Shown here one piece after another: positions 45,740 through 57,385 of a stretch of DNA of 64,000 bases. A program made the position numbers and the translations under genes. The DNA is from Litsea cubeba (Eukaryota; Streptophyta; Magnoliopsida; Laurales; Lauraceae), in contig CM022946.1 in assembly GCA_012931725.1 (NCBI GenBank), positions 118,861,360 through 118,925,359 on the forward strand, given 5' to 3'. The notes beneath the pieces were generated by a model, which saw only the letters and a list, made by a program, of their open reading frames with translations, did not search any database and was not told the origin of the DNA. The number at the start of each line of letters is the position of its first letter. Positions within the stretch are counted from its first letter, which is position 1.

Positions 45740-46690
45740 TCTAGCAAGATACTTGATTGACATATAATCAATTAATGTTGATTGATTGACATGTAATCAA
45801 GTAAAGATAATTGATTGATATAAAGAGAGGAAGAAAATCACATCAAAGAGATTGCAAGCAATTTCATGGAACAAAAAGAAAATCCTATCTAGATACTGAA
45901 TAGGTAGAATTTATCCCCTATATAAATAAAATCATAAGAGAAATCTAGAGAAAGAGAAGAAATTTGATAAAATATTAATGTATTCGAGTATTCTCATATG
46001 ATGGACCTCTTGTCCTTTTATTAGGTTACATGCCTCTCAATACAACAGGTCCAATCCCCTTAGATTGGAGTGGAATCCACAATACTCTTGTGAGCTGTAC
46101 AAATATATAAAGATATTTCCATCCGTTAGTACCCACATGACACACACAAGCCTCACATGTGGCACTTGCACGTACTACATGCACAGACCACACGTGCCAT
46201 TCTAACAACCCCCTCAAATTGATGTTGGTGAATCTAACAACACCAATTTGTTGACAAAAAAACCGATGTTTCACACGAGGTAGAGCTTTGGTGAAAATAT
46301 CTGCAACTTGAAGGTTTGTAGTCACATATGGAAGAGTAATAATATTGTGATCATAGGCTTTGTGAATATAATGAGTTAATGACAGTCGACCTCAGTGTGT
46401 TTTGTACGCTCATGAAACATAGTACTAGCTGCAATTTGTACAGCACTCGTGTTGTATGCATGAAGAGGAGTGGCAGAACTAAGAGAAAAGCCAAGCTCAT
46501 TAAGTAACCTGTGAAGCCATACAAGATCAAAACAAGCATATGACATGGACTGATAGTCAACCTCTGAGGGGGATTTTAAAACACGTTCTTGTTTCTTACA
46601 TTTCCAAGAAATGAAGGCATTGCCCAAATAAACACACCAATCAGTGGTGGATCTTCTTGTATCTGGACATCCTGCCTGGTCGGCATCACA
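45740..46690 (-). pseudogene. Copia 3' remnant: RNase H and LTR
   Basis: On minus, 46690-46221 gives CPDTRRSTTDWCVYLGNAF, SWKCKKQ, FHERTKHTEVDCH and QVADIFTKALPRVKHRFF, the Copia RNase H end. A purine tract (TTTGAGGGGGT, 46221-46208) and an LTR starting TGTTAGAATGGCACG at 46207 follow. The LTR runs to roughly 45740 without a clear end. Upstream pol is missing. Confidence 0.8.
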
Positions 46691-46749
46691 TTAAGCTTGA
46701 AGATGCAAATTTGAAGAGCTTAGGAAAAGAATACAGCAAGCAAGTGTAC

Positions 46750-46858
46750 CAAGAAGCTATGATGCCCAGATATGGCAGGGATACAACAGGGGCATACTAG
46801 TGAAGTATCAGACACAATACGTAACCCATTGTGACGTATCCATGCATCACAGCTGAGA
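46750..46858. mobile_element. Short MITE related to 27915-28362
   Basis: AGCTATGATGCCCAGATATG at one end and GACGTATCCATGCATCACAG at the other match both parts of the right arm of the intron 1 MITE. Only about 105 bp lie between the ends. Confidence 0.5.
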
Positions 46859-47689
46859 AAATAATGGATTATCCTCCTAACAACAGATAAATGATGCTAA
46901 GTAGGTTCGGCCCAGCCGGTAACAATGCTTCATTTACATTGGATAAGAAACAAGCAATATTAGCATGACTCTGGAACCCAACTGCTGAGTGAACATATGA
47001 GGTGGAAGCAAAAGAAAAAAAGTGTCATGGTCAAACATTCCATTGTTAAAATCAAAGAAAAGAGAGATGAATGGCTGACATCCTAGTTCTAGAGTGAGAT
47101 TCAATATACACTTAGTTAATATTATAGGAAACTAATTCCTCCCCAGAACTGAATATCCTCGTCACTGAACTTAAAATGCAGAAAACTCTTCACATAGAAC
47201 ACCAACATGTAATGAAGGGAGAGCAGCAGGCCCATAGATCAATGAATCCCAAATAGTTTCCAACCAAAGTTGCAAGCCTTTCTTCCATCTGGGTATCATA
47301 CTTGGCAATTATGTTCCAGACCCTATTTCAATTTGACTCCAAAATGAAACATTTTAGCTATTTGGGCATTTCAGTCAGGGTTGTCCAACTTAAGAGTTCG
47401 CAGCCCTAACATAGATGGTCACGAACTTACAATCATTAAATCATATTGATGGTATTGGCTGGACCTCCTCTAATCCACAATGGTAGAACTAACCTGATCA
47501 GAATTCAACCAAGAGAGTTTGAGGGACATAAGCTTAGCAGAGGATAGAATCAAAACAGTCAAGTAGAGATAGGTAACCAAATTAAGAAATCAGCATCAAT
47601 AATGATCTACCAAACCTTATCATAATGCACTCACACAATAGTCTACTTAATTTATCAAATCATAATTATGCAATCATAGACTTTCACAT
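46859..47689. other. Intergenic, nothing recognised
   Basis: No coding or element signal was found. Confidence 0.35.
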
Positions 47690-48120
47690 CGATTGAAGGG
47701 GCGTTTTCAAAAGAAACCAGTTAAATTTTCTTTGTTGTACAAAGCTAAATGTTGGGCAACCAAGATGAAAAACAAGTTAAAAGTACGTGTTAAAGAGATC
47801 TCGATGCTTAGACTAGTTTGTTGAGTTACAAGAAAGGATAGAATTAAGAATGTTCATATAAGAGGAAACTTACATACGTATCCAATATAAGAGAAATTCA
47901 AGAAATATAGTTTGAAATGGTTCAGACATGTAAAATGAGGACCAGCAAAGACGGACCCATTTGCCTACTTGGCTTGTGAATTCGTAGGAACTCATAGTCA
48001 CAAGGGTTCTAGGGAGTATTAAAGCGGTAAGGAGTGACCAAAAAGGGAAAGATTGGATGGCCATTTGAGTTGAGGATCACCTTTACTTTCAATTTTAGAA
48101 CCTCTAGAACGTATTGCTTA
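47690..48120 (+). mobile_element. RTE LINE C-terminal fragment
   Basis: Plus frames give AKCWATKMKNKLKVRVKEIS, MLRLVC, TRKDRIKNVHIRGNL and KKYSLKWFRHVK, the C-terminal order of RTE ORF2. Stops are frequent and the 3' simple-repeat tail is lost. Confidence 0.7.
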
Positions 48121-48180
48121 GAATTCCTAGGAATTTAATACTGAGCCAACAAATGAGACCTAAGTGAGCTAAAATGTAGC

Positions 48181-48417
48181 GGTTTTTTTTTTTTTTTTCC
48201 TTCCTGCTATCGGAGGGTTTCCAACCCTTTTGGGCTGGACTAATCCCTCAAGGCCTAAAGGGAAGCCGGGTAAACTCCCTTGTAGTTGTAGTCCAGTGTG
48301 GTAGTGCAGTTTCAAACCTACAACCTTCGGGTGCAACCTTGTAGTTGTAGTCCAGTGTGGTAGTGCAGTTTCAAACCTACAACCTTCGGGTGCAAACTGT
48401 GGCCCTAGGCCAACTGA
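48181..48417 (-). mobile_element. tRNA-derived SINE with duplicated box B region
   Basis: On minus, CTCAGTTGGCCTAGGGC (box A-like) and AGGTTGTAGGTTTGAAACTG (box B-like) lead to an A-rich tail (T-run 48183-48198 on plus). GTGAGCTAAAATGTAGC (48164-48180) and GTGAGCTAAAATATAGC (48418-48434) flank it as a 17-bp duplication with one mismatch. A 59-bp segment holding box B is present twice in tandem (about 48279-48396). Confidence 0.8.
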
Positions 48418-48434
48418 GTGAGCTAAAATATAGC

Positions 48435-49077
48435 ATTCGTAGTAGCCTAGATGTGACTTTAAATCCGGTTAGTTGGGTCTGAGTGCAAAAATAACACTCA
48501 CAAAGACGAGCCCAGATAAATGTATATCTAGGTTTCTATTAATCTTAACGAGTTGGGAATAACATTAATCCATTTACCCAAGCAAATTCACACAAGCACA
48601 AACATTGAAATGACTGTGGCAATATAACAAACACGTGAGCCGCATAGAAAGGCTCAATATAAAAAGAAAACCAATGCACTCAACCACCAATCGGGACGGT
48701 GGATTTGTGTGAATTCATTTCTGATGGGCATATATAGCAAAAACTACACAAATCAGAAGGTCTTAATCATCATTCGATCAGTTCCGTAGGATTTACCAGA
48801 CATTGAATTTGACGCCAAATAGAAAACTCCAATCAAACTATCATCATCTCCGCGTGTTTTGATGTTGAGAAATTTTCTCCTCAGAGCCAGTTCAGCTATA
48901 TGGGGGCCACTTATGATCTGTGCACGAGGTCTAGATTTGGCATGTGTCTCTGACCTTCAGTCACCGTTGGATCGAGTCTCAGCAAAATAAATGTGGTTAA
49001 AATACTAGGCTCTAAAGAAACTTGTTTTTTGTCAAAATATTTCCAAAGGTTTTAGATATTTTTGAAGTAAAGCAGGT
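48435..49077. other. Intergenic, nothing recognised
   Basis: No gene or element boundary was identified. Confidence 0.3.
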
Positions 49078-49447
49078 TCTCCTAAGCTCAAACTTAGGAT
49101 AATGTAAGCTTAAGTGTGCGGTGGGGCCCACCTGAGGACCCACATGGGGATGGAAATGAGGGGGATTTCAAGGACTCCCTGGGATCTTCCTCTCTGTAAA
49201 AAAATCAGCCCCAACCGTAATTTTTATCATATTCATATGGGCCTAAAAGTTTAATGGTCAATAGTTCATTTGGATTGATACATAGTCGATCCAACGGTCC
49301 AGTAAATTCGGATCTGACCGAAAGTTTGTGAACCTGTGCAATTTAGGAGGGTCATGTGTTTGGTCCATTTGGATGGACCAAAGGTGGGCCCCACAAGCAT
49401 GAGCTTATGAGATTTTATCCTAAGCTTGAGCTTAGGAGAGCCATGCT
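49078..49447. mobile_element. MITE with about 55-bp terminal inverted repeats
   Basis: The left end TTCTCCTAAGCTCAAACTTA mirrors the right end, inverted CTCTCCTAAGCTCAAGCTTA. Both continue through AGGATAA, a TAAGCTTAAG/TAAGCTCATG stretch and GTGGGGCCCACC. A short CTAAGCTCAAGCTTAG palindrome lies in the terminus. The target duplication is unresolved. Confidence 0.65.
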
Positions 49448-49524
49448 CTTTTAAGTAAGTATAGATCCTATAAAAGTAAATCTCAATTAAGTGCATCAGA
49501 TTTGAAAGTTTCTTTCAATTTGGT

Positions 49525-50470
49525 GCTAGAGCTGGCAAAAACCAACACAACCCGACTCGCATAATATACGAGTCGGTTGCGGGTCAAGCTTTCCAAACCC
49601 ACATTTAAACGGCTCGGGTTAAAGTTAGGGTTAGCTCGTTTAACAAGCATAACCTGCACAACCTATTTGGTTTTTATTATAGTTAAAACTTATAGTCATA
49701 CTTAATTCTATGGAGTTCATCCTTTTATTTTGATATCATCTTTTTTTTTATGAAAACTTTATTTTATTTCTATTAATTTTGTTATTCTATAGTCACTATT
49801 TAAAAAATGTATACTATATTCATTGTATAAATAACTCATTCTCATTCTTTTGTCAACTTACTTAAAGAATATTTTTGTGTACTCTTCTCTCTTAGACGGA
49901 TTATGGATATGAGGAAAATACAATGGATATGACATAAAAAATATACAAAAAATCAAGTAATAGTCGAGTTCATGCTAAGTTTCTACACTATTTTCTCCTT
50001 ACGCTGGCACAAGCTAAAGAGAATTGTGAATTATGGCATCATGACCCAGGCTTAGGCCTAGATTTTCAACCCAACATCAGTTGAGCCTAAATTAATATGA
50101 TTTAAGATCCTATATGAAACAAATTAACAATAGACATATCATAACCCAAATAGAGCTTGTACATATTGCCTGTCATAATTGGTTTTAAAGTGCACCAATA
50201 AGATTTATAAAATTAAAGATTGTTCTTTTAGATCTTATCTCATTTTAATAAATCAACTTATTGAGTCTAATTTAAACTTTGGGTATGGTTAATGCCTTAA
50301 AGGACTGTTAATAAATTTAGGCTTTGGTGCAAGTTATGCGGGTAAACCCGATCCACAAATTATGTGGGTCGGGTTAGGTTAACTCGCAGCGGGTACGGAT
50401 TAGGGGTTTCTAACCCGTTTAATAATCGGGTTACAGACGGATTAGGGGCATCTAATTCGTTTAATAAATG
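49525..50470. mobile_element. Possible non-autonomous DNA element with CCCGAC-rich ends
   Basis: Both ends are dense in CCCGAC/GTCGGG and GGGTTA motifs in opposite orientation (AACCCGACTCGCATAATA near 49550; GTGGGTCGGGTTAGGTTAAC near 50366), around an AT-rich centre. This suggests a decayed inverted-repeat element; the ends and target site are not defined. Confidence 0.3.
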
Positions 50471-51294
50471 GGTTAATGTGAGTAAAGCTTTTCTCCATGG
50501 GCACATTTGTGTAACGCATTTTTCGTGAAATCGGAGTAGAGAAGTGATTATGTGAACATTTTTTTGGTGGGAAGTGATTCTTGGAACTATATTTCTCATC
50601 GTGCAGACAGTTTTTTTGGAATGACAAGCAGCCACCTTTTTTGGCTTGAATCTATAATGAATTTGTGAAAAGGCTTTCCAATGGAGGGGTATAAGAAAGG
50701 TGGCGCTTTTGCGAAAAAAAGTAGTCCGCAAACATTGGATGTCTTGGACACTACTAATATGCCCTAAATGACAAGACTATGCTTGTGCGAAAGAGTTAGT
50801 CAAGGGAAATTCTCTATGCACCACCAGTTTTGATGAACACACCCACATTCTGAGCTCACCACAGCTATTTTGTGTTTAAAACCATTTTGCTGAGCCCACC
50901 CACCAAAATACCCAAACTGCCCAGCCACATACCCTCACCTTCTCCATTCCCTCGTCGATGATTTTCAAATTTGGCAGCCATCGCAAGTGGAGAATTTCTT
51001 CTTCTCCACTGCTCTCATCACCTTCTTCTTCTTCTTCTTCTTCTTGTTCAAACAAGGTAAGGTCATCTTCTTCTTCTTCGTTACAGCTTTCCAATCATTT
51101 TCGCCTTCTTTTTAGGTTGTAATGTATGCGTTTAGGTTGCAATTTATGCATTTAGGTTGTATTTTCACCTACTTTGTTATAGCACTTGTATGTGAATTCC
51201 CTAATGCATGATATGGATGGGACTTTCGAACTCCAATTTTTCCCTTCCCGTTTGTTTTCTTCTTCTGGTTCGCGAAGTGCTCGGCAAACCAGAA

Positions 51295-51480
51295 GTGTAC
51301 AGGTTCATTTTGCACGGCATATCGATACCGTGCATTTACTATATGCACGGTCAATGTTAGCCGCGCATATATTATTTGCACGGTATCGATATGCCGTTCA
51401 AATTACATATGCACGGCTAACATTGGCCTTGCATATATGAGATTGCACATTAAAAGTATGCCGTGCAGAAAAAATTTGCA
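51295..51480. repeat. TGCACGG motif cluster before the PMD gene
   Basis: About 190 bp hold roughly eight copies or near-copies of TGCACGG and its inverse CCGTGCA, with spacers of 10-20 bp often containing TATCGATA or ATATGC. The cluster ends about 50 bp before the PMD start codon. Confidence 0.7.
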
Positions 51481-51527
51481 ATGCTAAATAACATTGTTTG
51501 ATTTTCTTTTTTAACTGATTAGAATAA

Positions 51528-53569
51528 ATGCCTAGAAGACTGGCTCGTCGCGGTGGCGGCTCACTTTTGATAGGTGGATGGGCTAGTTCTTCTAGCGAGC
51601 CATCTAGAGTTAGGACGAAGAAGGGTGTCGCAAGACCGCCGCGTCACCGAGGTGTGCATGCTAGCACTTCTACTGCCGGCCGTCAACGACCAACGGCATC
51701 TGAACGAAGATGTAAAGTGCGGCAGGATCCACTCCCGGATTCGTCAGATAAGGATTCATCAGAGCAGGATTCCTCAGAGGAGGAGGAGGCACAACCGTCC
51801 ACTCCTGTTGCAGGGGCAGCAAGGGAGGATCATGGGTCAGACCAGGAGGCACAGCCATCCAGTCCTCCCACAGCGGCGGCAGGGGAGGGTCCTATCCTCG
51901 GCGGTCCGGTCGATTTATCGGTCCTCCCGAGTGTTAGGACGCACGTGGCCATACCCATATGGGACAGGGAGGTACACTTGCATTTTTTAAATTTGTGATT
52001 TAATTGTTTTTCAAATAATATGTGTTGAAGTCTATAATAACATATATTAATGAAGATTAATACTTGTAATGGGCAGGAACGTGAGCCGCTTAAGTGTATC
52101 AATCACTGGCGAGGGCTGAAGGATTGGTACATACCTCTGCCCAGGGATGGGGCCGATACCGAAGTTCCTCGGTTTCGTGCGATTATTGAGGAGTCTGGAT
52201 TGGCAGGGCTGAAGTCATTGTCATGCCGATATACCTCCGCCCCTCTGATATCCAGCTTCGTAGAGAGGTGGCAGCCCGCGACAGATACCTTCCACATGCC
52301 ATTTGGTGAGATGACGATCACCTTAGACAATGTGGGTACTCTCCTCGGCGTCATAGTAACGGGACTGCCTATCCACGCATCGACCAGTATGGGATTTATC
52401 GATCAGGTAGATTTACTTGAGCGTGGACTAGGCGTGGATAGGGCGACTGCGTCTGCTGAACTTCAAGTGGCGCGTGGTGGGGTAGTGAGGATGGCCTGGA
52501 TCAAGCGGGTCTGCGGTGATATGGGTCCCAGGTCGTCTGTTGAGCAGGTAGATTGTGCGGCTAGAGGCTATCTTCTGTATCTGTCAGGCTGCACACTCTT
52601 CACCGATAAGTCGTCCACCCGAGTTCCCATTGCCTACCTATCTTTACTGATGAACTTGGGACAGGTTCATCGTTATGCATGGGGGGCTGCCGCACTTGCA
52701 TATCTCTACCGCCAATTGGGGACAGCTACGAGGGCAGATGTGAGACAGATTGCTGGATATGTTACACTACTCACGGTAAATGTGTACACCCCTTTGAAAT
52801 ACCACTCTTGTTTCCATTTGCTTATCTCTGAAATACTCATAAGATATTATTTAATTTTGTATAATTAATAATCTCTTATTTTTGCAGTCTTGGGTGTACG
52901 AGCACTTCCCATTTGTCCGTCCTCCTGCATCATCGGGATTTACGGCTGCAATGCCTCATGCGGCTCGCTGGAATCCTGGTAAGGATTCCGGGATTGCAAG
53001 GGAGAACGTCAAGTTGTTGTGGGAGAGACTGGATGACTTACATCCAAGTGAGGTGAGCATCCAATAGACATGTTGCTATCTATTTTAAGTTTTTTTTTAT
53101 CTCTATTTTTGTTGGGATATTAATGAGTTGTTTCAATTACTTGGCATAGGTGGCTTGGGATCCGTATACCGGTGCTAGGGCTCAGCATCCATTCCATCAG
53201 AGTACTTTCTTCTGTGGTTGCTTGAGAGCACTAGATGTCATTGAACCCTACCACCCACAGAGGGTTCTCCGTCAATTTGGGTATGTTCAGACCATCCCAC
53301 CAGCACCGCTCGCGCCCCTTCGTGCATCTCGAGGATCTACTGCTGGACAATACAAGGTCTCCTACAGATTCCTGGACTAGTACTGGGAGTCTTGGGAGGA
53401 TCATGTATTATCCCTAGCACACCGTGGCCATCGAGTGCAACATGCATGGGAGTGCTCGCCCGATTACATGGAGTGGTTTGTTAGGACTTCACATCCCCGG
53501 GTACAGAACCCCGAACGTCACTCCCATTATCATCCTAATGAGGATAAAGATGACCCGACTCCAAGAGTG
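51528..53569 (+). pseudogene. Plant mobile domain (PMD/MAIN-like) gene
   Basis: Exons join in phase 0 with GT/AG borders: 51528-51971, 52077-52775, 52888-53052 and 53150-53569. The first encodes a basic then acidic, Ser-rich N-terminus (MPRRLARRGGG...). The rest matches the plant mobile domain: FVERWQPATDTFHMPFGEMT, TLDNVGTLLGV, SWVYEHFP, VAWDPY and PQRVLRQFGYVQTIP. The domain occurs in MAIN/MAIL proteins, which act in meristem maintenance and silencing, and in transposons; its biochemical role is unknown. An in-frame TAG at 53378-53380 follows YRFLD; the same frame goes on with YWESWEDH. Beyond 53569 a likely fifth exon (about 53670-53880, ...TTDFYYRAL*TTLEILDG) has another TAG. Both could be CAG to TAG changes. 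Confidence 0.8.
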
Positions 53570-54088
53570 GTGAGGGCTTGAATTTTCAAAGTAACATTAT
53601 GCATCCATCATAAAAGTTATAATTCTCTTAATTATTGACACATTTACTTGTTTCTTACAAATCTGTCGAGCGAGGGATAATTTTCGTGCTACGATTGCAC
53701 AACCTGGTCAGACTACTGATTTTTATTACCGGGCATTGTAGACCACGCTCGAGATCCTGGATGGCTTGCCGGTGACGTACCAACGACGTACGCAGCTATG
53801 GTATCAGGATGGTGGCATTGGATTTTATGATTGCAGAATGACAATTTGTAATTTTTTGTTGGAACTTGATGAATTTTAGGGCAATTTTTTACGGCAATGA
53901 TGTAAATGATCAGTTTTACATATGGGAGTACTTTTTTTGGTAATGGATGAATTTAAGGATACTTTTTTATAGCTCTCCTATAATTGATGAATTTTAAGAT
54001 TTTATCCCGATTGTATAGTATGCATTTGTATGCAATTTCGTTGGCTTTCATAAACTAAGTAGATTAGGCAAAATAGAATGAAAGGGAT

Positions 54089-54420
54089 ATAGGTCTGCAC
54101 GGCCAATATGTAACGTGCAGAACATGTTGTTACTTGAAGAACACGTCCGAATTTGAATCTACTTTAGTGCGAAAGTCGTGATATAATGGATAAATTTTAA
54201 GATTTTTGTTATAATTGTGTGGGTTTTATCAGACTTAGAAGTTCAGCAAAATGGAATGAAAAGGGGACATGCCACTATCTGCACGGCCGTCAAGTAATGA
54301 GCAAACCATGGTCTGCAAGGCACATATCTAATGTGCAGACTGTATATGCTCGGTACCTGTTGGCCGTGCAGTATCCATATGCACGGTGACTATAGGCCAT
54401 GCATAACATGATTTGCACTA
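54089..54420. repeat. TGCACGG motif cluster between the convergent genes
   Basis: CTGCACGGCC, AACGTGCAGA, GGCCGTGCAGTA and TATGCACGGTGA are spread over about 330 bp between the 3' ends of the PMD gene and the transposase gene. Confidence 0.65.
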
Positions 54421-54567
54421 TACTTGTAACCCGAGCATATACATTTCATTATCCATCAATTAACACATAACATGAACAAATAAATTGAGCATCGAATTCA
54501 TCAACATTCCATTCAAAAATGTATATAATATGTTTGGTTACATCAAATTTCTCTCAGTTGGAAATAA

Positions 54568-57160
54568 TCAATCACTGTCAAGATTCACTGACTCCTGTGT
54601 TGCTACACTATTTCCAAAGATTTCTCTGAATTGCTTGATACTCTTCGCATATGGGAGCTGCCATCCGTCTGCATCAGGATGGTGATGTCTATGCCAATTT
54701 GTTGCAATGGGAGGCATCGGTGCTTCCGGTTTCATGAATACCTGAACAAATGGTTTCCATTGACGAAACCAACCGCGATCACTTTATGATCACTTGGTGG
54801 AATAGGGGATGATATTAAAGGCAAAAAAGTCAAGCACTGCTGGAATGAAAGAAGGACTAATACAACGTTATAATACGAAGATATCAAGTGACCCATATCC
54901 GGCGTTGTCATCCACCGATCAAATGAAGGATTGCTCTCAAAGTAAGACAATGCGTAATACAACTCCCCAACCCGGTCTTCTCCTCCATAGACCAATGCAC
55001 AATAATTTTAATACCTCTGCAATTCACTACTCAAATCCAATCTAACCTGCCTCCAACTATCATCACCCATGCCTAGAAGACCGGTTATAGCTCTGAATCC
55101 ACAGTTACCATCAGCTGAACATCCTTAACAGTGAGGATATAGGGTCCCAGAGACTGAGGAAGCAAGTGCAGAAACGTACAAGACCGAGTCAGGCGAACAC
55201 TGATTTTCTCCTTCTTCTTCGTGACAGCTATACTACTTATTATAGCAGGAACGCTATCTTTCATCCCTAGTGCATATTCGAAAGCAGATGGCTCCCGACT
55301 CGTAGACCGATCAAACTTCTTCTTTTTCGATGATGACCGACCGCAGGTATTAAATTTAACGTCCGATTTAATAAGAGAAGTAGATGAAGGACTCCCCAAT
55401 TCTCTAAGTTTTTTCAAAATTTGTATTTTACCCGCCTGATCACTACTCTAGAATTTCTTAGCGATCAACTCGAACTCGAAAGTCGTGGTCAACTCAGGGG
55501 CTTGGTTAATCACAGTGGCCTCTAAATTGAGCTCCCGCCAATAGTGGTATACACATCTCAACGGTATATGAGAGCCTTCCCTTTTGTACTCGACAATTTC
55601 ATGCGCACATGGTAAACCATGGGTCTGTCGCACGACGCACCACCATGCACCCAAATCTGGACCAATATGACCAGCTCTTATCGACTCATTTAACACAATA
55701 TCCAAAGCATTCCTTGATAGAAATCCTCTCAACTCACGAAACAGTGTCGGTTTGAACTTATGTTGCACGATGCTCAAACTCTTTTCAAATGAAGCCTTTA
55801 TCTCCGTAAAGAGCAACTCAAGGAGGGCATGGATAACCTGCCAGGATGAGTCAAAGCTACAACTCGATGTACCCAAGTGTCTCTTTAATTTTGCATGTGC
55901 ACTCTCAGCCCTGTTAGTAGTGACGTTCCTAAAGTGCATATTTGATCCATCCAAGCAGACACAAATTACTCCTTGTGCTTATTCAACCACGAGTTTTTCA
56001 CATAATCAACAGCATGTGGATACCCGCAGAAATTCCGTTCTAACGCACTTACAAGTTGCACATAATCACCTTCAGTTGGAGATAATACCAACATGTTCCA
56101 ACAAGAGATAAATGCATCCCATCTGTCGTTGGTCTCGAAACACTTGTTACAATTTGCCAAGATGTTCCATGAAATATGCCACATGCATAATAAGTTTGCT
56201 GCATTCGGAAAAACAGCTTTTATTGTATTCATGAGCGCTAACTCTCTGTCGGTGACAATTACACGGTGCAGAATGCATTGCATCCATTAATTCCATAAGC
56301 CTCTCCAAAGCCCATCTATAATTTACCTCCCTCTCTGATTCAAGGTACATAAAAGCAACGGAGAATTGTCAGTTGAGTAGATGTGACACCAACAATCTCA
56401 AGTAATGGAAGTCGATATCTGTTAGTCTTGTACGTGTAATCCATTATCAAAACTTCTGAAAATGTATGTATCAACTGAATAGATGATGGATGTGCCCAGA
56501 ATAGGTCCAAGATAGCATCTGTAGCATCATTGCTAGTGTGATACTCAATGTACTTGTTCTCATCCAAATGCATCATGAGTTGTTGCATCTGTGATCGACC
56601 GGCCATTTCTGTCACCCTAAACTTCTGGCGAGCATTGTAGATACTCTTCATCGTAGTGGTGTTGTGCACATCCCTTTCCTGCAATGTTCGAAAGATGTTC
56701 CTTGACTTTACCAAACTCTTAGACATATCAATCAAAACATTGATCCCTTCCTCAGAAAGCCTCCCAGCAAACAAGTGCCCCTCGAGATGTTGTGCGTTTG
56801 GATGATTGTACTCCCCACAAACCATTGTTAACATCCAATCATTGTCAGTTGCCAACTTTCGGCCCTTCAAAGCAAAAGAGCAACTACACTTCTTCGTTTC
56901 TGTTGCCTTATTAGGATTTTTTTTTCGTAGATCTTCGATGGACCTCTGTAACTACCACTTCTCTCACAAGATAAAACTATTCTCGGCTTCCTACCATCTC
57001 CACCAGCATCGGAAGTTTTGATTACAATTACCAACCCATGTTTTCTTCCAACATCCCTTGTCCATTGGATTAGGTCCTCTCGACTTCTGAATATCGTGTC
57101 AGTGGTGAAGACATTAGTAAAATCCAAAGAGCACTGACTGGCACCGGTTGAATCAATCTC
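54568..57160 (-). pseudogene. MULE transposase with SWIM finger and OTU-like domain
   Basis: An acceptor at 57162-57161 on minus opens the frame (EIDSTGASQCSLDFTNVF), so a short upstream exon is likely. Order: FAR1-like N-terminus (ETKKCSCSFALKGRKL), EYNHPNAQHLEGHLFAGRL, transposase core with Asp in IMDYTYKTN and in VIVTDRELALM, MWHISWNI, SWIM finger CVVRQTHGLPCAHEI (near 55640-55600), a basic linker with SSSKKKKFDRSTSREPSAFE, then an OTU-type cysteine-protease domain: ADGNCGFRAITGLLG with the catalytic Cys (near 55100), RWMTTPDMGHLISSYYNVVL, IAVGFVNGNH with the His, and the WHRHHHPDADGWQLPY tail, stop near 54568. Frameshifts lie in the A-run near 56920, near 56340, near 56270, near 55105 and after GNH; TAA follows NKHKE (about 55975). 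Confidence 0.85.
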
Positions 57161-57189
57161 CTGAAAATATGATTATAAATTTTTAGTTT

Positions 57190-57385
57190 ATCATTGCACG
57201 GTCATATATAACCGTGCAATATTATACTGCACGGTTTATATTGGCCGGCCTTAACCATTATGCACGGTTTTATGTTGCCGTGCAGTACATTTTTGCACGA
57301 CATTATTTTGCCGTGCAATACATTTTAGCATGGTATTCATATGCGGTACATATCTATCGTGCACGGTTCTGGAATACCGAGCATG
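57190..57385. repeat. TGCACGG motif cluster before the transposase gene
   Basis: At least nine copies or near-copies of TGCACGG/CCGTGCA in about 195 bp, several paired as hairpins (TTGCACGGTCATATATAACC followed by GTGCAA). It lies just upstream, in minus sense, of the first recognised transposase exon. Confidence 0.75.

Noticed and set aside
48480..48560. A second Gypsy LTR start, as GAGTGCAAAAATAACACTCAC resembles the LTR start at 10760
   Set aside because: Similarity stops after about 25 bases and no partner repeat, primer site or target duplication was found.
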